This document shows, one piece after another, positions 22,897 through 34,660 of a stretch of 64,000 nt of DNA. The notes under the pieces were generated by a model. It did not search any database. It was not told where the DNA came from and saw only the letters and a list, made by a program, of their open reading frames with translations. Source of the stretch: Steinernema hermaphroditum (Eukaryota; Nematoda; Chromadorea; Rhabditida; Steinernematidae). Both the position numbers and the translations under genes were made by a program. How positions within the stretch are numbered: position 1 is the stretch's first letter; each line of letters begins with the position of its first letter. Where the stretch lies: contig CM059623.1 of the NCBI GenBank assembly GCA_030435675.1, forward strand, positions 12,494,092-12,558,091, written 5' to 3'.

Positions 22897-24720
22897 AAAG
22901 GATGCAATACAGTACTAGCATCTAGCATCGAGGAACAGGTGGCTAATCTTTGTTAGCTTTGTATCACAACTAAAATCAACCGTACGGATTCGTACTCGTT
23001 TGGATTTTGGACTTACTCATTGCTTATACTCATCGAACTGAAATTTTGGGTAGCAAAATGCATATCAACTACAAACCGTCTTCTCCTCGCTTAGAAATTC
23101 ACTACTTTAGTTATAAATTACACAATACATTACATTTCTAGATCAGATTGTGTCCATAGTTTTGCTATTCTGGTGACTCTTGATGCCTTACTTTTTAAGC
23201 GTTGTGATTTCACACTTTCCGACCCTTGAAATTTGAAATTTTGTTCATTAATTTGCAGGTAGAAAATCGAGGTTTCCCTTCTATCTCTTTTTACACCCCT
23301 TTGCTCAAAAGCTCAAACAAAGAGGTATAAATGAAGACAAGAGAAAGATTCAGAGATGTTAGACACGGACTGCTTACAATTCTCGATTTTCGATTATTCT
23401 TCGTATTTCCCAGCTCTATCCATGTTGCATCAGGGATATGAGTACACAGTAACTCGACACCTCTAGTCACAATCAATTGGTTACATCTCCTTTTTCGTTT
23501 TTTTTGCACATCGAATGCCCCATTCCGTTAAAAATGCGAAGCTAAATTCAAGGAAAATGCTCCGTTAGGATAGATTTCCACTCACAGCCAGATAGCAGCC
23601 AGAATCTCATTTCTTTCTTCAGTATTAAGTTTTGTCTGGCCAAAGTTGTACACTGCGGAGAGCAAGGAGATGTACACGGCTACACGGTACACGACGAGAT
23701 GTACTGAAGCTGTACACGGCAGCCTCTCAACATGTTGGTCGACTTTTGTTACGATTTCTTTTGCCCTAGCCTCCGATGTTCTCACATTGTGATGTGAGTC
23801 TTGGCAGTGCTTTTTGCAAAATCAATATGTTTCACACGCCAATTTCGGTCCACATTCGAGGCGATTCTTCGCCTTTTCTTGAGTTCCTTCACAAACACGA
23901 ATTCGTGACTGTCTGAATTGTTGTTTGCGACTACAATTGTCGAGTTGGAGTATCTAGTTTGTAGGCGTAGCTGCACCTCTCACTTCGTAGCCGATCTACT
24001 AGTAGCGAAGTCTTCCCCAACATTTCCAATCTCTGACTCAAAGATAGCTTACATTGTTCTTCCTGTGTTCAGCTACTTCCACATCCACATGCAGCAGGAT
24101 TTGTGAGGCGAATTCCTTGTGAGAGTATGTCCCAAGTGTTGTCTCAGAGTCTAATCTCACTGGATGTTAGACCTATTATAACAATGGATTTGGGGGGTTT
24201 GGGGAAGGGGCTATATCTAAAATTGTACAGAGGCCGTGGAGCTCAAAGTGAAACGTATTCGCTTTGCGATGGTTTAGCTCATCTCAGTTTCGGCTCCATG
24301 GCTTCATTAACAGTCCCTAAGTCCATCATTCAGTTGGGGTTTCTTGTGTCCTTGTTAAAGCCAATTCATTTGTGCCGACTTTCTGTTACTTCCCCTTTTA
24401 ACATTATCCGACAGGCACATATCAACTTCTTTTGATTTGGCTTCCTAAAATCGGAGGAAAAGGCGTGTCGAGGAAACGAGACCAGCAAGATATGTAATTA
24501 GCTAATTAAATTTATGAAAAATAAATGCGCTCGCGCACTAAGAGAGGCAGTGCGCCACACTGAAACGCCAGTGACCTTGGGGGCGGGAAACATGTGTACG
24601 TGTGGACGAATACCTCCTGAAAGAAATCTCTCTTTCACTCCATTTACAAGTTCCTTCAACATCAGTCTTTTGTCTGTGTAAAATTTGGATAATGTCCACG
24701 TTTCATATGTCAAAAACTCT
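22897..24720. other. Gene-poor stretch upstream of tRNA-Ile
   Basis: Short open frames only; near 23660-23720 the phrase TGTACACGGC(T/A) repeats three times (GATGTACACGGCTACACGG, GCTGTACACGGC). Nothing else supported. Confidence 0.3.
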
Positions 24721-24794
24721 TGCCGCCAGCAGGGGTCGAACCTGCGACCTTGGGCTTATTAGACCCACGCTCTAACCGACTGAGCTATGGCGGC
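24721..24794 (-). tRNA. tRNA-Ile (AAT)
   Basis: Minus-strand cloverleaf: acceptor GCCGCCA/TGGCGGC, D-arm AGCTCAGTCGGTTAGAGC, anticodon loop CTAATAA giving AAT, T-arm GCAGGTTCGACCCCTGC. No intron. It lies 117 bp upstream of paralogue B, in divergent orientation. Confidence 0.95.
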
Positions 24795-24911
24795 CATTTG
24801 GTGCAGTCACTTCCACTGTCATTACATGCTGATAGCACCGGTCTTAAGTCGTTTTTTCGTAATTTTTAAAGATTCGTGCCTTCCATCACCCTTCCGTAAC
24901 TTACAGAAAAC

Positions 24912-26337
24912 ATGACATTGCTCGGAACTCTATATACCGAATACTGCGCCCTGAGCAGCTTCAAGTTAGACGACTACCCCAGTCGCCCATCTGTAACAAC
25001 ATGCTTGGATTTCACCGTGTTGCAACGAGACGGGGATACGGTAGCGCACCGGTCGAGCGACTACCAAACGGCCCAACTCAACCAGGACCGCGTGCAGAGC
25101 GGCGTTTCTCGAGAGAACTGTCGTAAACTGTTCGAGAGCAAGATCTTTGCCCGGCCTCGCGGTCTCTCCACAAAAGAGCTTCTTCTGAGTGGCGTCGATC
25201 AAGGGCTACTTCATCGAATGGTATGCCTAAAAGCCGGCGTTTGACGCAAAGCAAAGTGACTCAGTTCAGGATGTGCGCTTCGTGTGTGGCGTCAACGCTC
25301 TCTACGACATCAGCATGGCCGGCTCGCCCGGAACCGATCTCGCTCTCTATGCTGAGAAGATTTCATATGGCGGTCTCGAATACATCATGATCACAACGAT
25401 GGGAACCGTTTTTGAACCTCCCGATCCTGAGGAAGAAGAGCTCAAGAATGCGTTCGAGAGATTCATGTTTAGCGAGGTAGGTCAAATGCCGTTTACATGC
25501 ATGCTTCAAAACAGCTCAAATGCGTTCCAAACCACTCAATCATCATCGAATGTATCGATGTTCTTGGAATCTAAAGTGTTATGTCTTGCATGATACCGAA
25601 TTAGAGAGCAACAGAGGATATGTCACCTTGGAGTCGTGGAAACTTCAAGAATGGCGGCGGACCATCCCCTTCTCGGGGCGTTTAGGGCACAGGGCGCTGG
25701 AACTGAAAGCCCTCTCTAGATACCGTGCTGTGCAACGATTTTACCTAATAATCCATACAACAAAATAGGGAGAAAAAAAGAGCAATAAAATCCATCACCT
25801 TCAGGATTCATTACCATTCCACGGTGTATACGCAATGCCAGAAAACGTCACCCTCTCCAAGATGACCTTTGGCAACATCGACGTTTTGGTCAAATACGGC
25901 TTCAATGGAATGCGTACGCTCACCAAAATCTCCCATTTCCCAAATGAAACATTTCAGATAAAGGATCAAAAGTGAAAATCCAGTTTGTTAACGGTGACGA
26001 TAAACAGCATCAAGTGCGCAAGATGAGCACCATCGCCCGCAAGGCCTACTTCGCCAACATGGATCAGCTGCTTGTAGCATCCTCTTCCTTCGCTAAATTC
26101 TACGAAAGGTGCTTCGAAGACCGCCCTAGAGAGCTGAAAACAGAGCTTTACAACGTGAAGGGGCTCGTGGAAGAGGACCGTTTCCTGCAGCAGGACCTTC
26201 TTCTCATCAACGCCTTCTTCAAGAAGCTTCGGAAGATCTTTGATAGTAACCGATATGCCACTGGAGTTTACTGTACCAAGGAGCGCGCTCATGGTCCAGA
26301 GACGTCGAAGCCAATCCGCTTTGAACTTGTCGTCTAA
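24912..26337 (+). CDS. Unknown nematode protein family, paralogue B
   Basis: Exons 24912-25220, 25270-25476, 25805-25913 and 25958-26337 give 334 residues with all frames intact. It is homologous along its whole length to the gene at 19277-21368. The shared parts include GVSRENCRKLFESK (GVSEEECRRLFEST in A), VNALYDISMAGSPGTDL, FERFMFSE, FNGM, RKAYFANMDQLL, FAKFYERC, INAFFKKLRKIFD and VYCTKERAHG. The first 40 residues and the region between exons 2 and 3 diverge most. A TTACAG acceptor lies five bases before the ATG. Function is unknown; both copies keep open frames, so both are probably expressed. Confidence 0.8.
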
Positions 26338-27190
26338 AGGCGCTGCCAAACATGAAAATGAACGCATATCTCGTTTATCGAACCATTACTAAGAATTGTT
26401 AAATAAAATGCCTCATGTGAATTTTAAATTGTAGTCTACGATAAAGTGCTACACGGCGATTAGAATGACGACGGGGAGCAAACAATTGGGAAGACTTCCA
26501 GCTTGAGCAAGGAATCCCTTTTGTACATAAAAGGCACTTTAGGTGAATGCCGAATTGTGACACCACTCGGTCTTTATCATTTGCCAGAAGGCCTGGAAAA
26601 CCAGGGTAGAACCGTCTCGTCAAAGGAGACTGCGATCTCCTCCTCCGACACGAGCAGTGTGTATGACTCTAGTTTTCAGGAGTTTTTTTGCTGGTTCAAA
26701 GCTTGAAACTGTCTTGTGCTCTTGCGGCGAAGATGCCTGAAACGCCTAAAATGGATGATGTCGTCATTTCCAAGCTTTTTAACCATCAAAGAACCCCTGG
26801 AAGCTAGAGCCATACACATTGTTCGTGTGGTCGAATTAAAGGGGATCAAACATGTCCAGTGTTCGCAATCAAGTCCGAAATGAGATCACATTGAACTCAT
26901 TTGGAGTATCGAATCGATAGGACATCGCAGACCCAAACGCAGACCCTTTTGTTATGTTCTTATCAGGACAACAGCCAAACTCTTCTAAAATAAGAGTTCT
27001 ACTCGCAAGTTCAAGCACAACTGATGCGTTTTAATTGGAATTAAAAGAAAATTCTCCGACCAAATACAAAAAAAGAAGAGGTCAAATGCATTTCTGTTGC
27101 CGAAAAACAACAGTATAACTTTCTTTGAACTGTTTTGTGTTGGGAGAATTGCTATAAAACGTGGCTGGTTTCAAGTTAGATTCACTAAAG
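26338..27190. other. Intergenic stretch
   Basis: Presumably the 3' UTR of paralogue B (AATAAA at 26402) and the promoter of the chemoreceptor. No transposon end or gene recognised. Confidence 0.4.
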
Positions 27191-28272
27191 ATGGAGATCT
27201 ACTTCAACAAGGTCGAATACGAACGTCTTTATCGCTGCGATTATTTGAACGAGTCCCAATGGAGGGGATACGTTGTCCAGCGGCCTTATACTGGCGTTCT
27301 CGTCTTGGTTCTCGGCCTCATTTACTTGGTAAGATACGATCAGTATAGTACTTAGGTAGCCTCATTTCAGATAACCTACGTCCCTTGCCTAATCATCATG
27401 AATAAGAAGCAATTCTTTGAGAACTCCTGCTTCAAAATAATGTTCTTCCACGGCATCCTGGACTGCGTAGCCATCGTCGTGAACAGCTTCGTCACCGGTG
27501 GTTTACTCATATCGGGAACCGTCTTCTGCTTGAATCCAAGAATACAGTACTTCGCAGGAACTGCGGGAATCGGTAATCGATCCCAAGCTATTATTCGTCG
27601 TTATTATCACCTCGAATATTTTTTAACACCTGTTGCCTTTCAGCCATCTGGTGTGGACAATGCCTCAACTGCACCATCCTGGCCATCAATCGATGCTTGG
27701 ATTTCTGGTGGCCAAGGCTATCAGTGGTCCTATTCGACGGGTACCGTACATACTTCTCGTGGGCATTGGTCCTAGTATATGCAGGATACTTCGCCGTTTT
27801 CACGAACCCCATAACTTTGTCCTCGGCAATGATCATGTGGCTGTATGATCCGTATGTAGGTGTCCCAAAAGACATCGTCCCCTTAGAGAGATCCGTCCAC
27901 AACAATCACTCGAATTATTATAACAATTTCATCCTCATTCCAAGTCTTTTCATTCTGTACACATTTCTCATCATCTCCGTCCGTTTTAGGACCAGAGGAG
28001 GAAGTAGTCAGCTCAAGATTCAGCTTCAACTCCTCAAACAAGCCAGCTTGATCTGTCTTCTGAATTTCATCCCTGGCTTCATCTTTCTCGTATCCCTCTT
28101 CATGCATACCCCTCCCATTGTTGTGTTTGTTGGTCTCTTGACCTGGCAGATGGGAAACGGTGGTGGTGGAGTCGTACTTCTAGCCATCAACAACACTATT
28201 CGGAAACAAGTTCTGGAGATGATCTTTAAGTCAAGATTTTCAGGAAGTTCCGTTGGCCCCAGCCTGTCATAA
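27191..28272 (+). CDS. Serpentine chemoreceptor, Srt class (7TM GPCR)
   Basis: Exons 27191-27328, 27371-27572 and 27644-28272 give 322 residues. Srt proteins are nematode chemosensory G-protein-coupled receptors, usually placed in sensory cilia. Diagnostic parts are YRCDYLNESQW near the N-terminus, KQFFENSCFKIMFFHGILDC with IVVNSFVTG and FCLNP (TM2-TM3), CNCTILAINRCLD-like 'LNCTILAINRCLDFWWPRL' after TM3, FTNPI, VHNNHSNYYNNF before TM5, and LLTWQMGNGGG plus LLAINNTIRKQV at TM7 and the tail. Seven hydrophobic segments are visible and the length is typical. A copy of its last ~60 bp lies at 33360-33412 on the other strand, carried by the neighbouring inverted duplication. Confidence 0.9.
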
Positions 28273-29593
28273 TTTTAAAAATATCGCAAATAGTCTGAAC
28301 AGTGGACATGGTTGTCCACTGATAAAACGGTCTGTTATTGTGTCTATTGAAGACCAAAGAGGAAAAGAATCTGGACCACCCAGCTCATAAACTTCAGAAA
28401 ATCAGGTCATAGAGCTTTATAATTTCGCTTTGTTCATAAATATTCAAAGATTAAATACACCGGAAAGCGCCGTTGGTCTTCTCGGTCATCCAGTCGCAAT
28501 AGGAGGCGGTGCGAGTGAAGGTGGCCGGGTAAACGTCCTGGTTATAGTACTGTCCCGTGGCGATGTAGGAGGCGATGCCGATCTGGTAGGGCGTCGCGTT
28601 GTCGGTCATGGAAAGGGGTCCGCCGCTATCGCCGTTTCCGACGCCAAGACGCTTTCCGCCGATGCACACCTGCTTCTCCCAGACCTTAGGACGCGTCTTC
28701 TTGCACTGGTCGAGGGGAATGAGCGGGATGTAGGCGTACTGGAGGTACCGGGGCCACACGCCGGAGTAGGTTCCGTCGTCGTTCTTGGTGACTGAAGGGA
28801 ATGTTACCGTAATACAGTAGACCCGTGGACTTACGGTCAGAGAGGCCGAATCCGATGGCGGTAGTCCAGTAGTGCTTCTGCAGCTCGGTGTCATCGGCCT
28901 TGATCTTGATCAGCTGGACGTAGTTGGTGAGGTTGAACGGTTCCTCGAGCTGCAAAGGGGTACGGAGCTGAGGAAACGATGGAGCAGGACCTACCTCCAG
29001 GATGGCGATGTCGTCGCGGAGCTCACCAGTCTTGTTCCATCCCTGGTGGAGAACGACGTTGGCGACCTTGCGGGCCTGGACGCCCTCCTTGGTGAGGTCC
29101 TCGTTGTCGTCGACGCCCATCTCGACGGTGGCACCGATCCATCCGGGGTCGACCTCCATGTCCTTGTCGACGCAGTGGGCGGCGGTGAGGACATGCTTAG
29201 GCGTTATGAGGGAGCCTCCGCACTGGTGGAGATAGACGTAGTAGGGGAAGAAGCCCTGGTAGGCGCGGTGGCCACCGATGACGAGCTCGGCAGGGCCACC
29301 TATGTGAGGGTTGGCTGGGGCGGCCAGAGAGAGGCCGACGATGGCCAGGCAGGAGAAGACGAGTCTCATGTTGAGGTTGAGTGGACTGTGAAGGTGAGCC
29401 AGTTAAGTAGGGAGTTCGGTCGCCCATGGGGCGGTCGCCAGACTTTGGTCAAGATAAGAAGTACAATTGTTTGTCACGTGATTGGAAGCGACCAGAAGGG
29501 CATTTGGTGATAAGGAGAGTTCAGAAGGTGTTCGCTGCGATCATCGTCATGCAACAGATCCGCAAATGGCTCTTTGTTTTTTCAATCCGGAGC
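28209..29593. repeat. Left arm of a recent inverted duplication
   Basis: About 1.38 kb runs nearly identical, in opposite orientation, to 32033-33412. It includes the end of the Srt gene, a whole protease gene and its promoter. The inner boundary is TTCAATCCGGAG. Spacer 29594-32032. Confidence 0.95.
28451..29369 (-). CDS. Secreted S1-family serine protease, left copy
   Basis: Exons 29369-28995, 28949-28835 and 28791-28451 encode 276 residues. A signal peptide (MRLVFSCLAIVGLSLAAPA) is followed by a propeptide and an activation site before VIGGHRAYQGFFPYYV. The catalytic triad is His65 (LTAAHC), Asp120 (RDDIAILE) and Ser219 (GNGDSGGPL). The specificity position six residues before the serine is Gly, not the Asp of true trypsins, and the usual Cys at 191 (chymotrypsin numbering) is replaced by Gly. 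Trypsin-like cleavage is therefore unlikely, and an elastase- or chymotrypsin-like choice is more likely. Predicted extracellular, for example gut lumen. Divergent from its twin at 32257-33176, with head-to-head promoters 2.9 kb apart. Confidence 0.9.
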
Positions 29594-32032
29594 TAAACAG
29601 ATTTCGGTAGGTCCGTAGATGAACAGGCGTGGAGAACAGCACCACGTTATTAAAATCAAGGACTTTGGAAATGTTATGACACTGATCATAAATTCTGGAA
29701 CCCTCATCGGGGATAACTGAACAAGGCCTGCCAAAGTGTCTATATACGCTTCTTTTGACCTTCGACCTGCAAAAGCATTTAAACTTCCACAGTGATCAAC
29801 AGTCTTTCACATGATCAAAAACCAAAAGCTCCTACTCATAAGAAAGCGATAGGTTGTGGTCTGCTTAGTACCGGGGGCAGTCGAAATCAAACGACCGTAG
29901 TCAGGCGGTGTACTATTGAATTGTCCTTTTTTTGGCTTGAAAATTGCATGAGTGAGAATTGAGATGTTAATAGCTATAAATATATCGCGGAAGTACTGTT
30001 AAAAATCTTTTGAACTTCTTGTTATTGAAGCGAGTTTGCACTGAATTCGATCTTGGAAGTCCCTTCGTTTGTTTAAACAAAACGCAAACGGAAAGAGAAG
30101 TACAGCTGAACATTTGCTCACTGATAAGATGTTCTTCACCAATTCGACGTCCTCTGGTTTGAATTGGCAAAGGACCTGAAAAGGACAAAGGTGTGTGACC
30201 TCATAGAAGAAACGCTGACAACAAGAAGGAGCCATGAGGCTGTTTCGCCGGTAGCATGATGTTTCGCTCGGAGTAGAGCGATGTATTGTAACTTGACTGT
30301 ATTAGAGTTTGTTTGGATCTTCTGGAAATGCTCCTACTGGCTTCTTCCATGATGCATCATTCCCCGTTATTATGCTCTGCTCTCTGTTTCTTGTTTCAGT
30401 ATTTCCCGGTGCAAAGAGTATGTTGAGCAAGGTAGATGTCACTGAAGTGTAGCAATTTCATTCACAAAAGGTAAATATGGATGTACTATCTCGGGTCTCC
30501 ATCTCGGAATTTAGTGGAAGATGCGATTTCTGAGCTGGATTTCACCCAATTCAGAATGCAGATCCCCGGCCTTTCTCACTGGATGGTCCAAAAGTAGGCC
30601 GCGGACAAGATGGCGCGACGACTTTATGAAGAAGTTCGGGGCCTGTCCTCAACAGTTCCGTCATAATGGGTAGAAATGCTGCTATGGAAAGAAACACTCT
30701 GATGGAATGTTTAAAGGTGGTGGGTATGAAACTGAGGCGGTCCCAGTTCGATCCATTTCCAACGAGGAAAGTCGCCGAAAGTCGTCCAATATACGGTCGC
30801 TGAAAGTATAAAACGGAACGGTCTAAATCCCGTGGTGCGGTTGATTCGGCTTTACCGGCTTTTTTTCCTGTCGCTGTTTTTATCTGATACCGCTTTACAC
30901 CCATTCCTCAGCTTAGGGGACACGAATATCTCTGAATAAACTTTATTTTAGATAATGTTGTATCTGAGGAAATGTGACGATGACCGTAGAGAGCAGACAA
31001 TTAAAGTGCATATGTGTAAACAACGTAGAGTAATCAGTGATCTTAGTCTATGGTTAGTCAATGATAAGAACTGTCTCGACGTGCCATCTGAAAAAAGTTA
31101 CCGGACCTTGATTGTTGCGATTGTAGACGTCGTAAATTTTATGACAGACTCACAAAAACCATTCTTGTGCATATGTGATCGAGAAGAGCCATATGTGATC
31201 GATGGCTATTTGGGTGTCACGAGCACATTCGGTGTACCCGGAAACAAAAAAAGATCAGTGGATACATAGAATGGAAACTCAGAAGTGCATGAACACAAAT
31301 TTCTAAAAGTGGAACTAATCACTCGTCCATTGGTATCCAAGAGGACAAATCTCTCACCCTTTGAAGTAGAAAAGTGCACTTCTTCCTTGGCCTTCTGATA
31401 CGCAAGGTGTTGTTATCGCTTGTCCAGGCGGAAGCCCTTTTTAAAATGTATCCCAAAGTCAACGTCTTTTGAGAATTAACGAAGCAAAGCCACAAAGTTT
31501 TGCAAGACCATTTTAAAGGGGAAGAAACGCACAAAAAACATCTTAACTTGGCAAGCAACCATCCTCATCTTTCTGAAGTAAACAGGCTTCTCAGCATGAT
31601 CAGATGATGGGCAAGCGGATGAGCCGAAATTGGGCCAATTGTTACTGTTTATGCCAAATGAGTATTACTGCAATTCGCGGACCCAGCTCCAATCAGCTGC
31701 ATTTTTTCACATGTATTTTCCACGTGTGTGTTGTCATCGCTTTCTTCAGCTCGTCTCACCATCCCGCGAACTCAGGTAGAAATCTCAAGCGATCAGATGT
31801 TTGTGCAGTTCTGCAGAGCAACGGCGAAGAAGTTGATATTTCCAATTGATAAGATCAGTCGTAGCGTGCTATGTCATTTGATTATTCAAGCCTGGACTCG
31901 TCTGAGCGCTTCAAGTTAGCTCATAAAAGGAATACTGCATCTCAAGAAGACCAAATTTCGGATACTTTTTTAAACAGGCTCTAAGTGTAATTGGCGCCAT
32001 GTGTGTTTGGCTCCGAATAAGAGAGTGCGATT
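29594..32032. other. Spacer between the two protease copies
   Basis: No homology across its two halves. Weak coding candidates are a 104-codon plus-strand frame at 30955-31269 preceded by a TTTTAG acceptor, and short exon-like frames at 30100-30200 (-) and 31740-31850 (+). None has recognisable motifs, so none is called. Confidence 0.4.
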
Positions 32033-33412
32033 ACTCCGGATTGAAAAAACAAAGAGCCATTTGCGGATCTGTTGCATGACGATGATCGCAGCGAACACCT
32101 TCTGAACTCTCCTTATCACCAAATGCCCTTCTGGTCGCTTCCAATCACGTGACAAACAATTGTACTTCTTATCTTGACCAAAGTCTGGCGACCGCCCCAT
32201 GGGCGACCGAACTCCCTACTTAACTGGCTCACCTTCACAGTCCACTCAACCTCAACATGAGACTCGTCTTCTCCTGCCTGGCCATCGTCGGCCTCTCTCT
32301 GGCCGCCCCAGCCAACCCTCACATAGGTGGCCCTGCCGAGCTCGTCATCGGTGGCCACCGCGCCTACCAGGGCTTCTTCCCCTACTACGTCTATCTCCAC
32401 CAGTGCGGAGGCTCCCTCATAACGCCTAAGCATGTCCTCACCGCCGCCCACTGCGTCGACAAGGACATGGAGGTCGACCCCGGATGGATCGGTGCCACCG
32501 TCGAGATGGGCGTCGACGACAACGAGGACCTCACCAAGGAGGGCGTCCAGGCCCGCAAGGTCGCCAACGTCGTTCTCCACCAGGGATGGAACAAGACTGG
32601 TGAGCTCCGCGACGACATCGCTATCCTGGAGGTAGGTCCTGCTCCATCGTTTCCTCAGCTACCGTACCCCTCTGCAGCTCGAGGAACCGTTCAACCTGAC
32701 CAACTACGTCCAGCTGATCAAGATCAAGGCCGACGACACCGAACTGCAGAAGCACTACTGGACTACCGCCATCGGATTCGGCCTCTCTGACCGTAAGTCC
32801 ACGGGTCTACTGTATTACGGTAACATTCCCTTCAGTCACCAAGAACGACGACGGAACCTACTCCGGCGTGTGGCCCCGGTACCTCCAGTACGCCTACATC
32901 CCGCTCATTCCCCTCGACCAGTGCAAGAAGACGCGTCCTAAGGTCTGGGAGAAGCAGGTGTGCATTGGTGGAAAGCGTCTTGGCGTCGGAAACGGCGATA
33001 GCGGCGGACCTCTTTCCATGACCGACAACGCGACTCCCTACCAGATCGGCATCGCCTCCTACATCGCCACGGGACAGTACTATAACCAGGACGTTTACCC
33101 GGCCACCTTCACTCGCACCGCCTCCTATTGCGACTGGATGACCGAGAAGACCAACGGCGCTTTCCGGTGTATTTAATCTTTGAATATTTATGAACACAAC
33201 GAAATGATAAAGCTCTATCACCTGATTTTCTGAAGTTTATGGGCTGGGTGGTCCAGATCCTTTTCCTCTTTGGTCTTCAATAGACACAATAACACACCGT
33301 TTTATCAGCGGACAACCATGTCCACTGTTCAGCCTTTCAGCGATGTTTTTAAAATTATGAAATTATTAAAATTCCTAGCAATCTTGCCTTAAACATCATT
33401 TCCAGAACTTGA
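32033..33412. repeat. Right arm of a recent inverted duplication
   Basis: Reverse complement of 28209-29593 with few differences. Beyond the protease stop it continues through the shared 3' flank and into a decayed copy of the Srt 3' end (33360-33412, minus strand; CAAGTTCTGGAAATGATGTT matches the receptor codons). That shows the left arm is the original side. Confidence 0.95.
32257..33176 (+). CDS. Secreted S1-family serine protease, right copy
   Basis: Exons 32257-32631, 32678-32792 and 32836-33176 give 276 residues identical or nearly so to the left copy, with the same introns (46 and 43 bp), signal peptide, His/Asp/Ser triad and Gly in the specificity pocket. All splice sites and the stop are intact, so both copies look functional. 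The 200-odd bp upstream shared with the other copy (to 32033) is the likely common promoter; it ends in a short 5' UTR (TCCACTCAACCTCAACATG). Confidence 0.9.
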
Positions 33413-33721
33413 AATGTTCGAAGGTTTGGTCACGGTCTGGTTAGCGAAATCGGTTGTTATTTGCTGCATAAAGTTGTTAGAAATCTAAACGTCTACTCAG
33501 TTTTGAGAAATCGGGCGGGACGGGGATCTAATGGAGAGTCCCCGTGATGAAACCCCTGATTGGCGCACGTTTACAGCCAAAAGGACCACACACGGTGTCG
33601 GGGATCGAAAACTAAACGATCACCGACTCTGCCCACTTTTTACAAGCATCGCTTGACTCAATCAGCATCGCTTGAGGCCATATAGACCACTTTAACCAAC
33701 ACCGACCGTCCGTACACAGCA
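33413..33721. other. Short intergenic stretch
   Basis: Non-duplicated sequence between the right arm and the next ORF; nothing recognised. Confidence 0.3.
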
Positions 33722-34660
33722 ATGGAATGCGTTGCAGCCGACTTCATTGAACGCGTTCTCTTCTTGATTGAGGACCTCAATCCATTTTCTCACTTTTCGA
33801 CCAATAATCTCTATCGTCTATTCTCTGAGCAGTTCGAAAAAGCTCCGCCTCTGACTTGCTACGTATATAAGGACTTCATTCTGCCATCATGTCATCAAAA
33901 TCTTGAGCTAAGCGAAACGAGGAAGAAGTACCTTAGAAAAATAGATCTAGCAGTTCGTGGATCCAATGCCCCCGAAGATTTTGATGACAAAAAGGCGCTG
34001 GACAATCGAGTGCGCTCCTTGTGCCTCTCAGGCGCCGAAGTTTGTTTGCTCGAGAATGTACCAGCCCATGTCAGTATCAGGCGGCAGTACAAGAAACTAC
34101 TCGATTTGAAGATTCCAATTCATCAGATTTCTATTCGTAGATCAGGAAGGAAAATCACAAACCGACGACTTTTACTTCGATCTATCATCTCCAAAAGATG
34201 TCTACGACATGCATCGATCGACTGTACTGTTCCGGCCACATCTCTTACAGACCTTTTCTACCAACCGCAGCTGGAAACATTATCGTTCCCTACAATTCAC
34301 TACTACACGTACATAAGCGCCTCCAAGGGGATATGGGATTCACTTATCACTCGTTGGAAAGATGAAGGATCACTGGTGAACAAGATCCTTTACTGTCCAA
34401 AGATTCCGCGTACCGTCTTTTCAATACTAGAGAAGGCCGCTGATGTCCAGAGAAACAAACAAGGAGAGGTAACGAAAATCTGTAACTTTCAAGTGCCCGA
34501 CCACATTCGAAGAAGGATCTATTCGCGGTTGAAGGATCCAAACGCTCACTTCTGCTGGATGCCACATCCTAGAATCTCTGACCACATCGCTTGTGTCGCT
34601 TTCGGATTGAACAACTACTTCTCCATGGAGCACTCCTTTTTGTTCTTTCTCTCAAAATGA
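33722..34660 (+). CDS. Intronless 312-residue ORF, unknown
   Basis: A single uninterrupted frame of 313 codons, much longer than expected by chance here. No signal peptide or membrane span. The N-terminal 45 residues (FIERVLFLIEDLNPFSHFST..LYRLFSEQF) form amphipathic helices. Later parts (SLTDLFYQPQLETLSFPTIH, SLVNKILYCPKIPRT) look like short repeat units. The layout vaguely recalls nematode-expanded F-box/FTH-like proteins (helical start, then leucine-rich irregular units), but I cannot identify an F-box. Absence of introns, unlike its neighbours, may mean retrocopy origin or simply a fast-evolving single-exon family. Confidence 0.6.
   Translation: MECVAADFIERVLFLIEDLNPFSHFSTNNLYRLFSEQFEKAPPLTCYVYKDFILPSCHQNLELSETRKKYLRKIDLAVRGSNAPEDFDDKKALDNRVRSLCLSGAEVCLLENVPAHVSIRRQYKKLLDLKIPIHQISIRRSGRKITNRRLLLRSIISKRCLRHASIDCTVPATSLTDLFYQPQLETLSFPTIHYYTYISASKGIWDSLITRWKDEGSLVNKILYCPKIPRTVFSILEKAADVQRNKQGEVTKICNFQVPDHIRRRIYSRLKDPNAHFCWMPHPRISDHIACVAFGLNNYFSMEHSFLFFLSK

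Noticed and set aside
28872..29510. Long plus-strand frame of 212 codons opposite the protease
   Set aside because: Antisense shadow of the protease gene; GC-rich codon third positions keep it open. The same applies to the mirror frame at 32116-32580.
30040..30200. Exon with QFKPEDVELVKNILS on the minus strand
   Set aside because: Acceptor-like context but no flanking exons in frame and no secure homology.
30955..31269. 104-codon frame in the spacer of the inverted duplication
   Set aside because: Acceptor-like TTTTAG before the ATG but no homology, no second exon and ordinary composition.
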